From JBMYQA01 sp049600855 (GTDB taxonomy: Bacteria > Bacteroidota > Bacteroidia > Cytophagales > Flammeovirgaceae), in assembly GCA_049600855.1 (NCBI GenBank), contig JBMYQA010000131.1, forward strand, positions 1 through 15,271: a stretch of 15,271 bases of DNA, given 5' to 3'. The position numbers and the translations under genes were made by a program. Each line of letters starts with the position of its first letter. Position 1 is the stretch's first letter. Positions 7,152-14,575 of this stretch are shown in pieces. A model generated the notes under the pieces. The model was not told where the DNA came from. It saw nothing but the letters and a program-made list of their open reading frames with translations, and ran no database searches.

Positions 7152-7456
7152 CAATAGTCGTTTTCGGAGTGCTCGTTTATCATAGTGTTTATCTCGAATG
7201 ATTTAGAATTTGTGTGACTGAATTATTATTCATAAATAAAGTTCAGCTGCAAACGTTTATCCTATTACGCTGCTTTCTCGAATGCTTTTTAACATTTTTT
7301 AAACTCCTACCTCCTTAGCGTCCTTGACTATTCTTGACTAAGCCAATAACATTGCAATCCAAGACTTAGTAACGAGGAAAAATGTTGATTAAAGTCAATT
7401 ATTCTCTTTTTTAAAGACTAAGTGGATTAAAAAGGTTTCAATTTCTGATTTATACT
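7152..7456. promoter_or_regulatory. Intergenic region upstream of gldA with repeated TTGACT boxes
   Basis: This 305-bp stretch has no credible gene and should hold the gldA promoter. I found no exact TAnnTTTG. TAGAATTTG near 7204 is one base too long. CTTGACTA occurs twice, exactly 10 bp apart (7323-7330 and 7333-7340), and its core recurs inverted as AGTCAA at 7393-7398. ACTAAG (7337-7342, 7417-7422) and CTTAGT (7365-7370) form another repeated set. These could be protein-binding sites, but in AT-rich DNA some are expected by chance. Confidence 0.35.
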
Positions 7457-8386
7457 ATGGGAATTGTTGTAGAACGACTTACGAAAGAATACGGTCCTCA
7501 AGTGGCTGTTAATGACATTTCTTTTGAAATCAAAACAGGTGAAGTAGTTGGTTTTCTTGGCCCTAATGGAGCGGGAAAAAGTACTACCATGAAAATGATT
7601 ACCTGTTTTATGGCTCCAACTTCTGGAGATGTACGTTTGGATAATCTATCTATCAATGATGATGCGGAAGCAATCAAAAAACGCATCGGTTATTTGCCAG
7701 AGCATAACCCGCTTTACACGGATATGCCCATCATTGATTACTTGAAGTTCAGTGCCGAAATTCAAGGCGTATCCAAAAAGGAAATCCCGAAGCGTATTGC
7801 TGAAATGATTGACATGTGTGGCTTGCAATTGGAGAAGCACAAAAAGATCAATGAATTGTCAAAGGGTTATCGTCAGCGTGTCGGTTTAGCCCAAGCTATG
7901 ATTCACGATCCTGATGTGTTGATTCTCGATGAGCCTACTACAGGACTTGATCCTAATCAAATCATTGAAATTCGTAAGCTCATCAAAGAACTCGGAAAAG
8001 AAAAAACCGTAATTCTCAGCTCTCACATCTTATCGGAAGTGGAAGCTACTTGTGATCGTATTCTCATCATTAATCGAGGAAATATTGTTGCAGATGGCTC
8101 ATCGGAGTTACTTCGTCAACAAGCACAAGGGCATGAGTTATTGACGGTTGGTATTGAAGCTACTGAAAGCGCTGAAGAGATTCATAAGGCATTATTAGGA
8201 CTAGCCAGTGTAGAGTCTGTAAAAGCGGTGGAAGATCGGGATAAAGTATTCCAAGTGCAAAGCAAGCCTGAGACGAGTTCTAAAAAAGTGGTGTTTGATT
8301 TGTGCGTAGCGAAAAAGTGGTACCTCACCGAACTCACGGCTATTGAAACCAAATTAGAAGATGTATTTAGAGAATTGACTAAATAA
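7457..8386 (+). CDS. gldA: Gliding motility ABC transporter ATPase GldA
   Basis: The 309-residue protein is a complete ABC ATPase: Walker A GPNGAGKS (35-42), the Q-loop region as GYLPEHNPLYTDM (78-90), signature LSKGYRQRV (134-142), Walker B VLILDEP (154-160) with catalytic E159, D-loop TGLDP and switch H190 (ILSSH). A C-terminal domain of about 90 residues follows, as in GldA proteins. The family powers the GldA-GldF-GldG transporter, which is associated with gliding in Bacteroidota; its substrate is unknown. The gldF start codon lies 4 bp after the stop, so the two are translationally close and surely co-transcribed. The assignment as GldA and not another ABC-2 ATPase rests on the GYLPE-PLYTDM sequence and on the neighbours. 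Confidence 0.92.
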   Translation: MGIVVERLTKEYGPQVAVNDISFEIKTGEVVGFLGPNGAGKSTTMKMITCFMAPTSGDVRLDNLSINDDAEAIKKRIGYLPEHNPLYTDMPIIDYLKFSAEIQGVSKKEIPKRIAEMIDMCGLQLEKHKKINELSKGYRQRVGLAQAMIHDPDVLILDEPTTGLDPNQIIEIRKLIKELGKEKTVILSSHILSEVEATCDRILIINRGNIVADGSSELLRQQAQGHELLTVGIEATESAEEIHKALLGLASVESVKAVEDRDKVFQVQSKPETSSKKVVFDLCVAKKWYLTELTAIETKLEDVFRELTK

Positions 8387-8390
8387 GACC

Positions 8391-9116
8391 ATGGATAAGA
8401 TTTTAGTTTTAGCGAAAAAAGAACTAGCCTCCTACTTCGATTCACTCATCGCTTATGTAATGATTATCCTATTCTTAGGATTTAGTGGATTTTTTACTTG
8501 GCTAGACACGAGTAATGTATTTGTTCAAGGACAGGCCAGTTTGCAAGTCTTTTTTGGGGTGTCGTATTGGACGCTCTTTTTCTTCACAGCAGCGATTACG
8601 ATGCGTACTTTGGCGGAAGAAACCAAATCAGGAACCATTGAATTGCTGATGACCAAATCCATTACAGATTGGCAGATTGTTGTGGGAAAATTTATCGCAA
8701 GTGTTGCACTAATTGGCCTTGCTTTAGCTTGTACGGTTCCATTTTACCTGACAGTAAGCAAATTGGGTTCCGTAGATCATGGTGCCATTATTGGAGGCTA
8801 CTTTGGTTTATTACTCTTAAGCAGTGCTTATGTGAGTTTAGGCATCTTTATCAGTAGTTTAACCAATAATCAAATTGTAGCCTTCTTAATCACACTTGCC
8901 ATCGGCATCTGCTTTCATTGGATTTTTGGGAAAGTAGCTTCTTTATCCACAGGCTTCATTGCAGGTATATTTAACTATTTAGATGCACAAAACCATTTCC
9001 AGTCCTTAGCGAGAGGAGTCGTAGACTCCAGAGATATCATTTACTTCGCTTCTTTTATTTTCACAGGTTTGTTCTTATCGCAAACCGTATTATCTAAACG
9101 TAACTGGAAAGACTAA
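8391..9116 (+). CDS. gldF: Gliding motility ABC transporter permease GldF
   Basis: The 241-residue, six-helix ABC-2 type permease begins MDKILVLAKKELASYFDSLIAYV. It has the coupling stretch MRTLAEETKSGTIELLMTK (about residues 66-86) typical of this subfamily, and the C-terminal signature FNYLDAQNHFQSLARGVVDS before the last helix. The length fits GldF. It is the membrane channel partner of GldA and is followed 76 bp later by gldG. Confidence 0.92.
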   Translation: MDKILVLAKKELASYFDSLIAYVMIILFLGFSGFFTWLDTSNVFVQGQASLQVFFGVSYWTLFFFTAAITMRTLAEETKSGTIELLMTKSITDWQIVVGKFIASVALIGLALACTVPFYLTVSKLGSVDHGAIIGGYFGLLLLSSAYVSLGIFISSLTNNQIVAFLITLAIGICFHWIFGKVASLSTGFIAGIFNYLDAQNHFQSLARGVVDSRDIIYFASFIFTGLFLSQTVLSKRNWKD

Positions 9117-9192
9117 ACACCTAGAATTAAGATCAAACGTAGGCATAAAGCTAACTCACTTTTCCTACTACATCATATAGATATTGTTCATT

Positions 9193-10707
9193 ATGAAAAA
9201 GAGCAAAGTACTGATTCAAGTAGCCTTAATATTGGGTATTATAATAGTGATCAATTTGATTTCTAGCAAGGCCTTCTTTCGCTTAGATTTCACGGCTGAT
9301 CAGCGCTATACCCTCAGTGATGCTACCGAATCAATTTTAGAAAATGTGGAGGATGTAATTGATGTGAAAGTGTATTTCACCGAAAAGCTTCCTCCTCAAG
9401 CCCTAACACTCCGAAAAGATTTGGAGGACATGTTAGCGGAATACGAAACCTTATCAGGTCATAACTTGGTTTACAAGTTCATCAATCCCAATAAAGATGA
9501 TGAATCTGAACGAGAGGCTCAACAAGAGGGAATCGCTCCACTGGGTATGAATATCACCGAGCGAGATGAAGTAAAACAGATTCGTGCGTACATGGGGCTA
9601 ACCTTAGAGTCTGGAGGAAAGAAAGAAGTTATTCCTTTCATTCAACCTGCAGGTATGGAATACACGCTTTCCACCACCATTAAAAAGTTAGTGGTTACAG
9701 ATAAACCCAAAATCGGTATCTTGCAAGGTCATGGAGAGGCGAGTTTAGGCGCTTTACGAGAAGCATTGCAACAACTTTCCGTTTCTTATGAGCCAGAGCC
9801 AATCACCCTTTCTGATACAACCGATGTGCCTTCTTACCTCAAAGCGTTAATGATCATCAATCCTGTTGATACCATTCCCAACGATCATTTGAGGAAGTTG
9901 GATCATTTCATGCAAAATGGTGGCAACGTTTACCTAACCTATAGTGCAGTAAATGCTAATCTACAACAGCAATTTTGGGGTCCCGCTCCTGACATTGGGC
10001 TAAAGCAATGGTTGAAAGATAAAGGCGTTTCCATTGAGGCAAATTTGGTGGTAGATCAGCAATGCGGGCAAATTCAAGTGCAGCGTCCGAACTTCCCCAT
10101 TCCATTGCCGATGAAATTCCCTTACATCCCGATTATCACCAACTTTGGAGATCATCCCATTTCCAAGGGAACGGAGCAGCTCGGATTCATTTTCGCCAAT
10201 ACCATTGAAGTGGAACATCAAGATTCATTGGTAAAAGCAACCCCTTTAGCCATGACTTCCAACCTTTCAGGCGTAAGCCCTGCACCTGTTTACTTCAATG
10301 TAGATAAGCAATGGGCTGAAGGAGATTTTAACGCTCCTTATCAACCAATAGCCATGGCATTAGAAGGAAATATTATGGGGAATACCCCTACTAAAATGGT
10401 GTTGATCGCATCAGGATCATTTGGCGTAGGCGAAGAAAACCCACAAAACCAACGCGGAGGGATTGATGAATCTGTGCTGAACTTTGTGACGAACTCCATC
10501 GACTGGCTAGCGGACGATACTGGCTTAATGGCCTTAAGGACGAAGGAAGTAAAATCACGTCCAATTGAAAAAATTGACGACACTTCCAGAGAATTGGTAA
10601 AATACACCAATGTATTTTTACCCATATTAATTCTACTCGTTTATGGTTTCATCCGTAAGCAACGAAATCAAAAGAAAAGACAACGTTGGATTCAGGGACA
10701 AGTTTAA
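9193..10707 (+). CDS. gldG: Gliding motility ABC transporter auxiliary protein GldG
   Basis: The 504-residue protein starts MKKSKVLIQVALILGIIIVI, an N-terminal membrane anchor (about 7-25). It continues with FFRLDFTADQRYTLSDATESIL, the characteristic opening of GldG-like ABC-transport auxiliary proteins. The large middle part is extracytoplasmic and contains KPKIGILQGHGEASLGALRE and a conserved loop region rich in N and P. A C-terminal helix (about 474-490, VFLPILILLVYGFI) precedes a basic cytoplasmic tail. It works with GldA and GldF. The frame could also start from TTG at 9184 (three residues earlier), but ATG 9193 gives the standard anchor sequence. The length is somewhat short of the roughly 560 residues I recall for well-studied GldG proteins. 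Confidence 0.92.
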   Translation: MKKSKVLIQVALILGIIIVINLISSKAFFRLDFTADQRYTLSDATESILENVEDVIDVKVYFTEKLPPQALTLRKDLEDMLAEYETLSGHNLVYKFINPNKDDESEREAQQEGIAPLGMNITERDEVKQIRAYMGLTLESGGKKEVIPFIQPAGMEYTLSTTIKKLVVTDKPKIGILQGHGEASLGALREALQQLSVSYEPEPITLSDTTDVPSYLKALMIINPVDTIPNDHLRKLDHFMQNGGNVYLTYSAVNANLQQQFWGPAPDIGLKQWLKDKGVSIEANLVVDQQCGQIQVQRPNFPIPLPMKFPYIPIITNFGDHPISKGTEQLGFIFANTIEVEHQDSLVKATPLAMTSNLSGVSPAPVYFNVDKQWAEGDFNAPYQPIAMALEGNIMGNTPTKMVLIASGSFGVGEENPQNQRGGIDESVLNFVTNSIDWLADDTGLMALRTKEVKSRPIEKIDDTSRELVKYTNVFLPILILLVYGFIRKQRNQKKRQRWIQGQV

Positions 10708-10731
10708 TTCCTGATTAAGATACATTATACG

Positions 10732-10765
10732 GAGCATGTTTAACTAAAAATAAACATGCTCTATC
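10732..10765 (+). terminator. Hairpin after gldG, possible weak terminator
   Basis: GAGCATGTTTA and TAAACATGCTC form a perfect 11-bp stem with an 8-base A-rich loop, followed by TATCTTTTAG, a poor T-tract. It lies 24 bp after gldG and 45 bp before the next gene. It may terminate only part of the transcripts, or act as an mRNA 3'-end stabiliser. TATCTTTT just after it also resembles a -7 element for the gene at 10806. Confidence 0.6.
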
Positions 10766-10805
10766 TTTTAGAAACTTATTACCGATCAATTCATTCACAT
10801 TTATC

Positions 10806-11780
10806 ATGTTTAAGAAATTATCGAATACAACGCTTATAGGAGTTTTTGTACTGTTGGCTGCAGTTTATTTTGGAATTGATTTTTTTGGAGGAGGAAGTGC
10901 TGGTAAAAGTGCTTCGCTGCGAGATACCTTGGTAGAAATCGATACCGCAATTGTATCCCGAATTTTGATCAACAAAGCTGGAGTTGAAACGGAGTTAGTG
11001 AAAGCGGGAGAAGATTGGAAAGTAAAATTGGGTAATGGCAAAATGGCTGAAGCAATGACTGGTAAAGTAATGTCGTCATTAGAAATGCTATTTCAAGCGA
11101 AACCTAGTCGATTGGTTTCTAAGAACGAGCAAAAATGGAAAGAATATCAGGTAGATTCTGCTGGCACACAAATTCAAGTGTATGAAGGAGACAAAAAGAC
11201 CTTAGACCTGGTGCTAGGTCGTTTTGGGACCAAACAGTTGCCAGGAGGCCAACCGCAACAATTTAACCGCAATAACATTCAATTCTTTTCGTATGTTCGT
11301 TTAAGTGATGAGAAAGAAGTATATGCTTGCGATGATTTTATGGGCATGTCGTTCTCTGCTAATGCTGCCGATTATCGCGATAACAGCTTACTCAACTTTA
11401 ACAACCCCGATTCGATAACGGCCATACGATTCAACTATCCTGCGGATTCGAGTTTTGTGTTAAATAATATTGCTGGCGACTGGCAAATCAATAGTACACC
11501 AACAGACTCCACGCATACGGCTACGCTACTCAGTGCAGTAAAAAATGCCAAAAGTAACAATTTTGTAGATGATGTTGAACTATCCTTATTGGGAACACCA
11601 ACGATGACCATTACCTACGAATCTAAAGAATTACCTCAACCCATGGTACTAAAAGCATTTCAGCATCCAAGCTACCAATGGATTTTACACTCAAGTCATA
11701 ACCCTGAAGCATTATTTGCAGATGCCAGTGTAAAAGAGAAGTTGTTTATTTCCAGTTCACAACTATTGCCTAATCAATAG
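10806..11780 (+). CDS. DUF4340-like membrane-anchored protein
   Basis: The 324-residue protein has an N-terminal helix (about 9-27), a glycine-rich link (FFGGGSAGKSA), then an extracytoplasmic part with the DUF4340 pattern: V-x-R-I-L-I-x-x-[AG]-G, a tryptophan in EDWKVK, then a helix followed by RLVSKNEQKWKEYQVD. DUF4340 proteins are commonly encoded beside GldG-like ABC auxiliary proteins, and here the gene lies 98 bp behind gldG on the same strand. I infer an accessory role for the GldAFG transporter at the periplasmic face. The link is contextual, because a hairpin separates the two genes. Confidence 0.75.
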   Translation: MFKKLSNTTLIGVFVLLAAVYFGIDFFGGGSAGKSASLRDTLVEIDTAIVSRILINKAGVETELVKAGEDWKVKLGNGKMAEAMTGKVMSSLEMLFQAKPSRLVSKNEQKWKEYQVDSAGTQIQVYEGDKKTLDLVLGRFGTKQLPGGQPQQFNRNNIQFFSYVRLSDEKEVYACDDFMGMSFSANAADYRDNSLLNFNNPDSITAIRFNYPADSSFVLNNIAGDWQINSTPTDSTHTATLLSAVKNAKSNNFVDDVELSLLGTPTMTITYESKELPQPMVLKAFQHPSYQWILHSSHNPEALFADASVKEKLFISSSQLLPNQ

Positions 11781-11800
11781 CATGATCCATTGACCAAAAA

Positions 11801-11837
11801 TTAAAGGGGCACTTTTGAGATGCTCCTTTAATTTTTT
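11801..11837 (+). terminator. Terminator of the gld cluster and DUF4340-like gene
   Basis: TTAAAGGGGCA and TGCTCCTTTAA pair over 11 bp (one G-T) around a 9-base loop, followed by TTTTTT. It lies 20 bp after the stop at 11780. Confidence 0.9.
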
Positions 11838-11856
11838 ATATTCATCGAAGTACAAC

Positions 11857-11888
11857 AAAAAAAGCCACCCAAATTCACTTGCGCGGCT
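11857..11888 (-). terminator. Terminator of rpsT
   Basis: On the minus strand AGCCGCGC and GGGTGGCT pair (one mismatch, one G-T) around a 10-base loop, followed by seven T. It lies 22 bp beyond the rpsT stop and faces the plus-strand terminator just before it. Confidence 0.75.
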
Positions 11889-11910
11889 CTCAGAGGTTCA
11901 TTCTTGAGAC

Positions 11911-12171
11911 TTAGGCGTTTGCTAAGCCATTAACAAATTTAGCTAACTTCGACTTGTTGTTAGCCGCTTTGTTTTTATGGATAATATTGTTCTTTACTAA
12001 TTTATCCAACATAGAAGACACCTTAGGGTATAATTCTACTGCCTCTTCATGCGTTTTAGCCTCTTTCAACTTCTTGACAAACGTTCTAGCAGTTTTTAAT
12101 TGATAACGATTACGTTCGTTTCTCGCTGCTGTTTGTCTGATTCTTTTCTTTGCTGACTTGTGATGTGCCAT
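11911..12171 (-). CDS. rpsT: 30S ribosomal protein S20
   Basis: The 86-residue, very basic protein starts MAHHKSAKKRIRQTAARNER and ends in the family's helical bundle (NIIHKNKAANNKSKLAKFVN). S20 binds 16S rRNA early in assembly of the small subunit. Length and composition are standard. It is transcribed alone from the consensus promoter at 12247-12276 through a leader of about 70 bases carrying a hairpin, and stops at the hairpin at 11857-11888. Confidence 0.97.
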   Translation of the reverse strand: MAHHKSAKKRIRQTAARNERNRYQLKTARTFVKKLKEAKTHEEAVELYPKVSSMLDKLVKNNIIHKNKAANNKSKLAKFVNGLANA

Positions 12172-12213
12172 TTCTAATCTATATTTCTCAGAAAATCAAA
12201 CTCTATTTCAATA

Positions 12214-12242
12214 CAAAAAACACCCAATCCATGTAAATTGGG
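12214..12242 (-). promoter_or_regulatory. Hairpin at the 5' end of the rpsT leader
   Basis: On the minus strand CCCAAT, 8 bases and ATTGGG are followed by TGTTTTTTG. This has the shape of a small terminator, yet it falls at the predicted transcription start of rpsT. It could stabilise the mRNA, act as an attenuator, or serve in feedback control by S20. Confidence 0.45.
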
Positions 12243-12246
12243 AGCG

Positions 12247-12276
12247 CAAAGATAGTCGATTTTACCAAAACCCCAA
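12247..12276 (-). promoter_or_regulatory. Bacteroidota-type promoter of rpsT
   Basis: Minus-strand TTG (12274-12276), 19 bp, then TATCTTTG (12247-12254) match the phylum consensus exactly. The start of transcription would be near 12240, about 70 bases before the S20 start codon. Confidence 0.82.
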
Positions 12277-12299
12277 GCATAAATTTAATAAATCATGCA

Positions 12300-12307
12300 T
12301 ACTTTTG
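12300..12307 (+). promoter_or_regulatory. Candidate -7 element for the gene at 12385
   Basis: TACTTTTG fits TAnnTTTG. No TTG is found 17-23 bp upstream, so this is a half match. Its position argues that the longer open frame beginning at 12295 is not the real start. Confidence 0.4.
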
Positions 12308-12384
12308 TGATCCCATGCTTATTCTTTCAAGATTCAAAGAAATTTATAATATTTGAAGTTAAGTCAGAACTAACACCACTTAAA

Positions 12385-12672
12385 ATGTTTGATGCACATC
12401 CATTACCTCAAAAGCTTAAACGCTATGGCTTTGAGTATGTATTAATTACAGGAGAAAAAGATAAAGCGATTTATAGTCAATTTTTTGAAGGGAAAAAAAT
12501 TGGTTATGAAGTGTTTATGTTAAAAAATGGCAACTCATTTTCTTCTAATTCTTACCCCAGACACGAAGACTTTGGGGAAAAAGCTTGGGCTTTTCGGAAT
12601 GAACAAGCGGCTTTTGATTTTTACCACAACTTAATGCCTAATATGCGCGGACAGATGGCGCTTCCTTTTTAA
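12385..12672 (+). CDS. Small cytoplasmic protein of unknown function
   Basis: From ATG 12385 the product has 95 residues, starting MFDAHPLPQKLKRYGFEYVL. It is soluble, aromatic-rich and without signal peptide or membrane segment; the pattern (GYEVFMLKNG, PRHEDFGEKAWAF) suggests a compact alpha/beta fold. I do not recognise the family. The frame is open from an ATG at 12295, adding 30 residues, but a promoter-like TACTTTTG lies within those first codons, so I prefer the downstream start; this is not certain. The last 35 bp overlap the end of the convergent gene at 12638. Confidence 0.65.
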   Translation: MFDAHPLPQKLKRYGFEYVLITGEKDKAIYSQFFEGKKIGYEVFMLKNGNSFSSNSYPRHEDFGEKAWAFRNEQAAFDFYHNLMPNMRGQMALPF

Positions 12673-13351
12673 TTACTCCACGTACAATCAAATATTGGGC
12701 AGCGATGTAAGTAATCATAATCACGAAGTTCGCCTTTGGTATAGGCATGGCAAAGCGGTCTATGGCAATGCATGAATCTGAAAAAATAAAGAGTAAAACT
12801 CCTAAAAACATCCCATTAAACACATTTTTAGCTAACAATTCTTTTCGAATCAATAAGCTCAATGCCATTAATGTAATGGCCAAGGCGTATAAAGCGACAG
12901 GAACTTTTAAAAATGCATCCAGCTTTGGAAATAAATAGCTGTATAGCGTTATCCCATACCCTACAATCACTAATGCAATTGGAAAGCTATTTCTCTGTCT
13001 CAATCTCCCCCAAAAAGAGGTCTGATGCTCATCGTCTAGTTTATGGAAAGCAACAATGTAACAGATATGAGCAATCAAAAAACTCGCTAGGCCAAGAATA
13101 AAATAGAGTTCGGCTTTTCCTGAAAATAACAGCGCAACATCCCCTCCCATAGAGAACAACAAAGCTAGCGTAATGTAGCGGAATAGCTTCGAACGGTTTT
13201 CTGTAGGAATGCTCGTGAACAAATGAAAGAGTAAAGCAGGCATTAGTAAAGGTTTAAATACCCACTGTAGTGGTTCATTTTCTAGCAATACTGCTATGAG
13301 TTCTGCCAATGCTATTCCCAAAAATAAGAGGAAGGAGTAGTTTTTTTGCAT
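12638..13351 (-). CDS. YhhN/TMEM86-like membrane protein (lysoplasmalogenase family)
   Basis: The 237-residue protein has about eight hydrophobic segments. It carries two acidic family landmarks: FSMGGDVALLF followed by LGLASFLIAHICYIVAF, and the C-terminal LGVLLFIFSDSCIAIDRF with a closing YIAAQYLIVRG helix. YhhN/TMEM86 proteins include the mammalian lysoplasmalogenase, which cleaves the vinyl-ether bond of lysoplasmalogens. Whether bacterial members do the same is unproven in most cases. The gene appears monocistronic and overlaps the convergent gene ending at 12672 by 35 bp. Confidence 0.82.
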   Translation of the reverse strand: MQKNYSFLLFLGIALAELIAVLLENEPLQWVFKPLLMPALLFHLFTSIPTENRSKLFRYITLALLFSMGGDVALLFSGKAELYFILGLASFLIAHICYIVAFHKLDDEHQTSFWGRLRQRNSFPIALVIVGYGITLYSYLFPKLDAFLKVPVALYALAITLMALSLLIRKELLAKNVFNGMFLGVLLFIFSDSCIAIDRFAMPIPKANFVIMITYIAAQYLIVRGVIKKEAPSVRAY

Positions 13352-13401
13352 AGTGATGTTTTTGAACTAAAATCAGGATTTTGCTCAATGCAAATGTGCA
13401 G

Positions 13402-13431
13402 CAAAATAACGATTCTGACTTAGGAATTCAA
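13402..13431 (-). promoter_or_regulatory. Possible promoter of the YhhN-like gene
   Basis: Minus-strand TTG (13429-13431), 20 bp, then TATTTTG (13402-13408), one base short of TAnnTTTG. The spacing is right but the -7 element is imperfect. It would give a leader of about 45 bases. Confidence 0.35.
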
Positions 13432-13445
13432 TTTTTTCAATTCCT
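13422..13445. promoter_or_regulatory. Inverted repeat between the YhhN-like and sigma factor genes
   Basis: AGGAATT and AATTCCT are perfect 7-bp arms around CAATTTTTTC. The repeat lies in the divergent promoter region, over the -33 part of the possible YhhN promoter and just ahead of TATCTTTT (13451-13458), a near -7 element for the sigma factor gene. It may be an operator. Confidence 0.35.
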
Positions 13446-13533
13446 GATGTATCTTTTTATGAAGTAATCATTATGTTTAATGAAAATAGGCAGTAGCTAC
13501 TGCAAATGCACTTATCAGCCATATTATTGCTTC

Positions 13534-14091
13534 ATGCATCAGTCACAAGAGGAAATCAAAGAAGAACATGCCATCATTGAACGGGCCAAAATTGATCCCG
13601 AAGCATTTGGCTATATCTACGAAAAGTATTACCAACACATATTTCTCTTTATTGAGCGAAGGGTAGACGATTACGCCACAGCAGGTGACTTAACGTCTCA
13701 GGTATTTCTAAAATCTATGCTTAATCTTGACAAGTATAAGTTTAGAGGCTTGCCCTATTCAGCTTGGCTCTACCGAATCGCTACTAATCAGGTAAACGAG
13801 TTTTACCGAGAATCCAAAAATCAGCGGGTTATTAGTTTGGAAGATCATCACATTGAAGATGTTTTTGAGGAAATAAACCTGTCAAAAGATGAGCTAGAAC
13901 CCACTGAGTTACTCATCGAATTACTAAACGAATTAGATGAAGATGAAATCCAACTGTTAGAATTACGTTTTTTTGAAAAAAGGGCATTTAAAGAAGTGGC
14001 ATTTATTCTTAATATTACGGAGAACAATGCAAAGGTTAAAACGTATAGGATAATTGATAAATTGAAGAAATTAGCAACTGCTAATCTCTAA
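13534..14091 (+). CDS. ECF-type RNA polymerase sigma factor
   Basis: The 185-residue protein (from ATG 13534) has sigma region 2 at about 22-92: FGYIYEKYYQHIFLFIERRV, then AGDLTSQVFLKSM, then WLYRIATNQVNEFYR, the -10-binding helix. Region 4 is at about 136-180: DEIQLLELRFFEKRAFKEVA with the helix-turn-helix ILNITENNAKVKTYRIIDKL. The two are joined by an acidic linker, and regions 1 and 3 are missing, as expected for the extracytoplasmic-function group. The frame extends up to ATG 13480, but those 18 residues (MKIGSSYCKCTYQPYYCF) look non-native and ECF factors usually begin shortly before region 2. The next gene, 37 bp on, encodes a membrane protein that may be its regulator. Confidence 0.92.
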   Translation: MHQSQEEIKEEHAIIERAKIDPEAFGYIYEKYYQHIFLFIERRVDDYATAGDLTSQVFLKSMLNLDKYKFRGLPYSAWLYRIATNQVNEFYRESKNQRVISLEDHHIEDVFEEINLSKDELEPTELLIELLNELDEDEIQLLELRFFEKRAFKEVAFILNITENNAKVKTYRIIDKLKKLATANL

Positions 14092-14128
14092 ACAAACTCC
14101 ACAAATAAATTCCTTAACTTGTAAAAGA

Positions 14129-14467
14129 ATGAGCGCGAATCAACGATATAAAGTAAAGGTCAATAAAAAGAAACCTACCGAGCAAGAAGTAAATCAGCAT
14201 AAAAACTTCAATCGGATACTTTCTCAATATAATCGTACTTCTAAACGTCAACCTCTACACACCCAACTCTATAAAATCAATAAGCTATTGCCCGTTATTT
14301 TTGTCATGATTTTTATTATCATGATTGTAATGTATTACGATACTTTCAAGAAATTAAAGGCTCCTACTCCTCCTCCAACGGAACAGCACGATTCAATCAA
14401 CAGCACAGAACCTGCTCCAATTCTACAAGAGTTGAAAGATTCTACTGAAAATACGGTTAAGAATTAG
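14129..14467 (+). CDS. Small single-pass membrane protein, possible partner of the sigma factor
   Basis: The 112-residue protein has a strongly basic N-terminal part (about 1-51), one membrane helix (about 52-70, KLLPVIFVMIFIIMIVMYY) and a short proline- and glutamate-rich tail (APTPPPTEQ) predicted to face the periplasm. I recognise no known anti-sigma domain (no zinc-binding H-x3-C-x2-C). Position and topology (cytoplasmic domain, helix, periplasmic tail) are what an anti-sigma factor would have, so a regulatory role is inferred from context alone. It is probably co-transcribed with the sigma gene. Confidence 0.7.
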   Translation: MSANQRYKVKVNKKKPTEQEVNQHKNFNRILSQYNRTSKRQPLHTQLYKINKLLPVIFVMIFIIMIVMYYDTFKKLKAPTPPPTEQHDSINSTEPAPILQELKDSTENTVKN

Positions 14468-14575
14468 CTATTTTTATGCAGAATCGCCTACATATAGCGT
14501 AAGGTCATGTTGCGATCATCATTCCACCTCGCTTCATGCAGGTCATTCAAATTAACAGGAATTAGTACTTGCCAT

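Noticed and set aside
9184..9192. TTG start of gldG three codons upstream
   Set aside because: ATG at 9193 gives the typical M-K-K-x-K membrane-anchor start, and the extra three residues add nothing.
12747..13101. Plus-strand open frames inside the YhhN-like gene
   Set aside because: They are low-complexity shadows of a membrane protein gene on the other strand.
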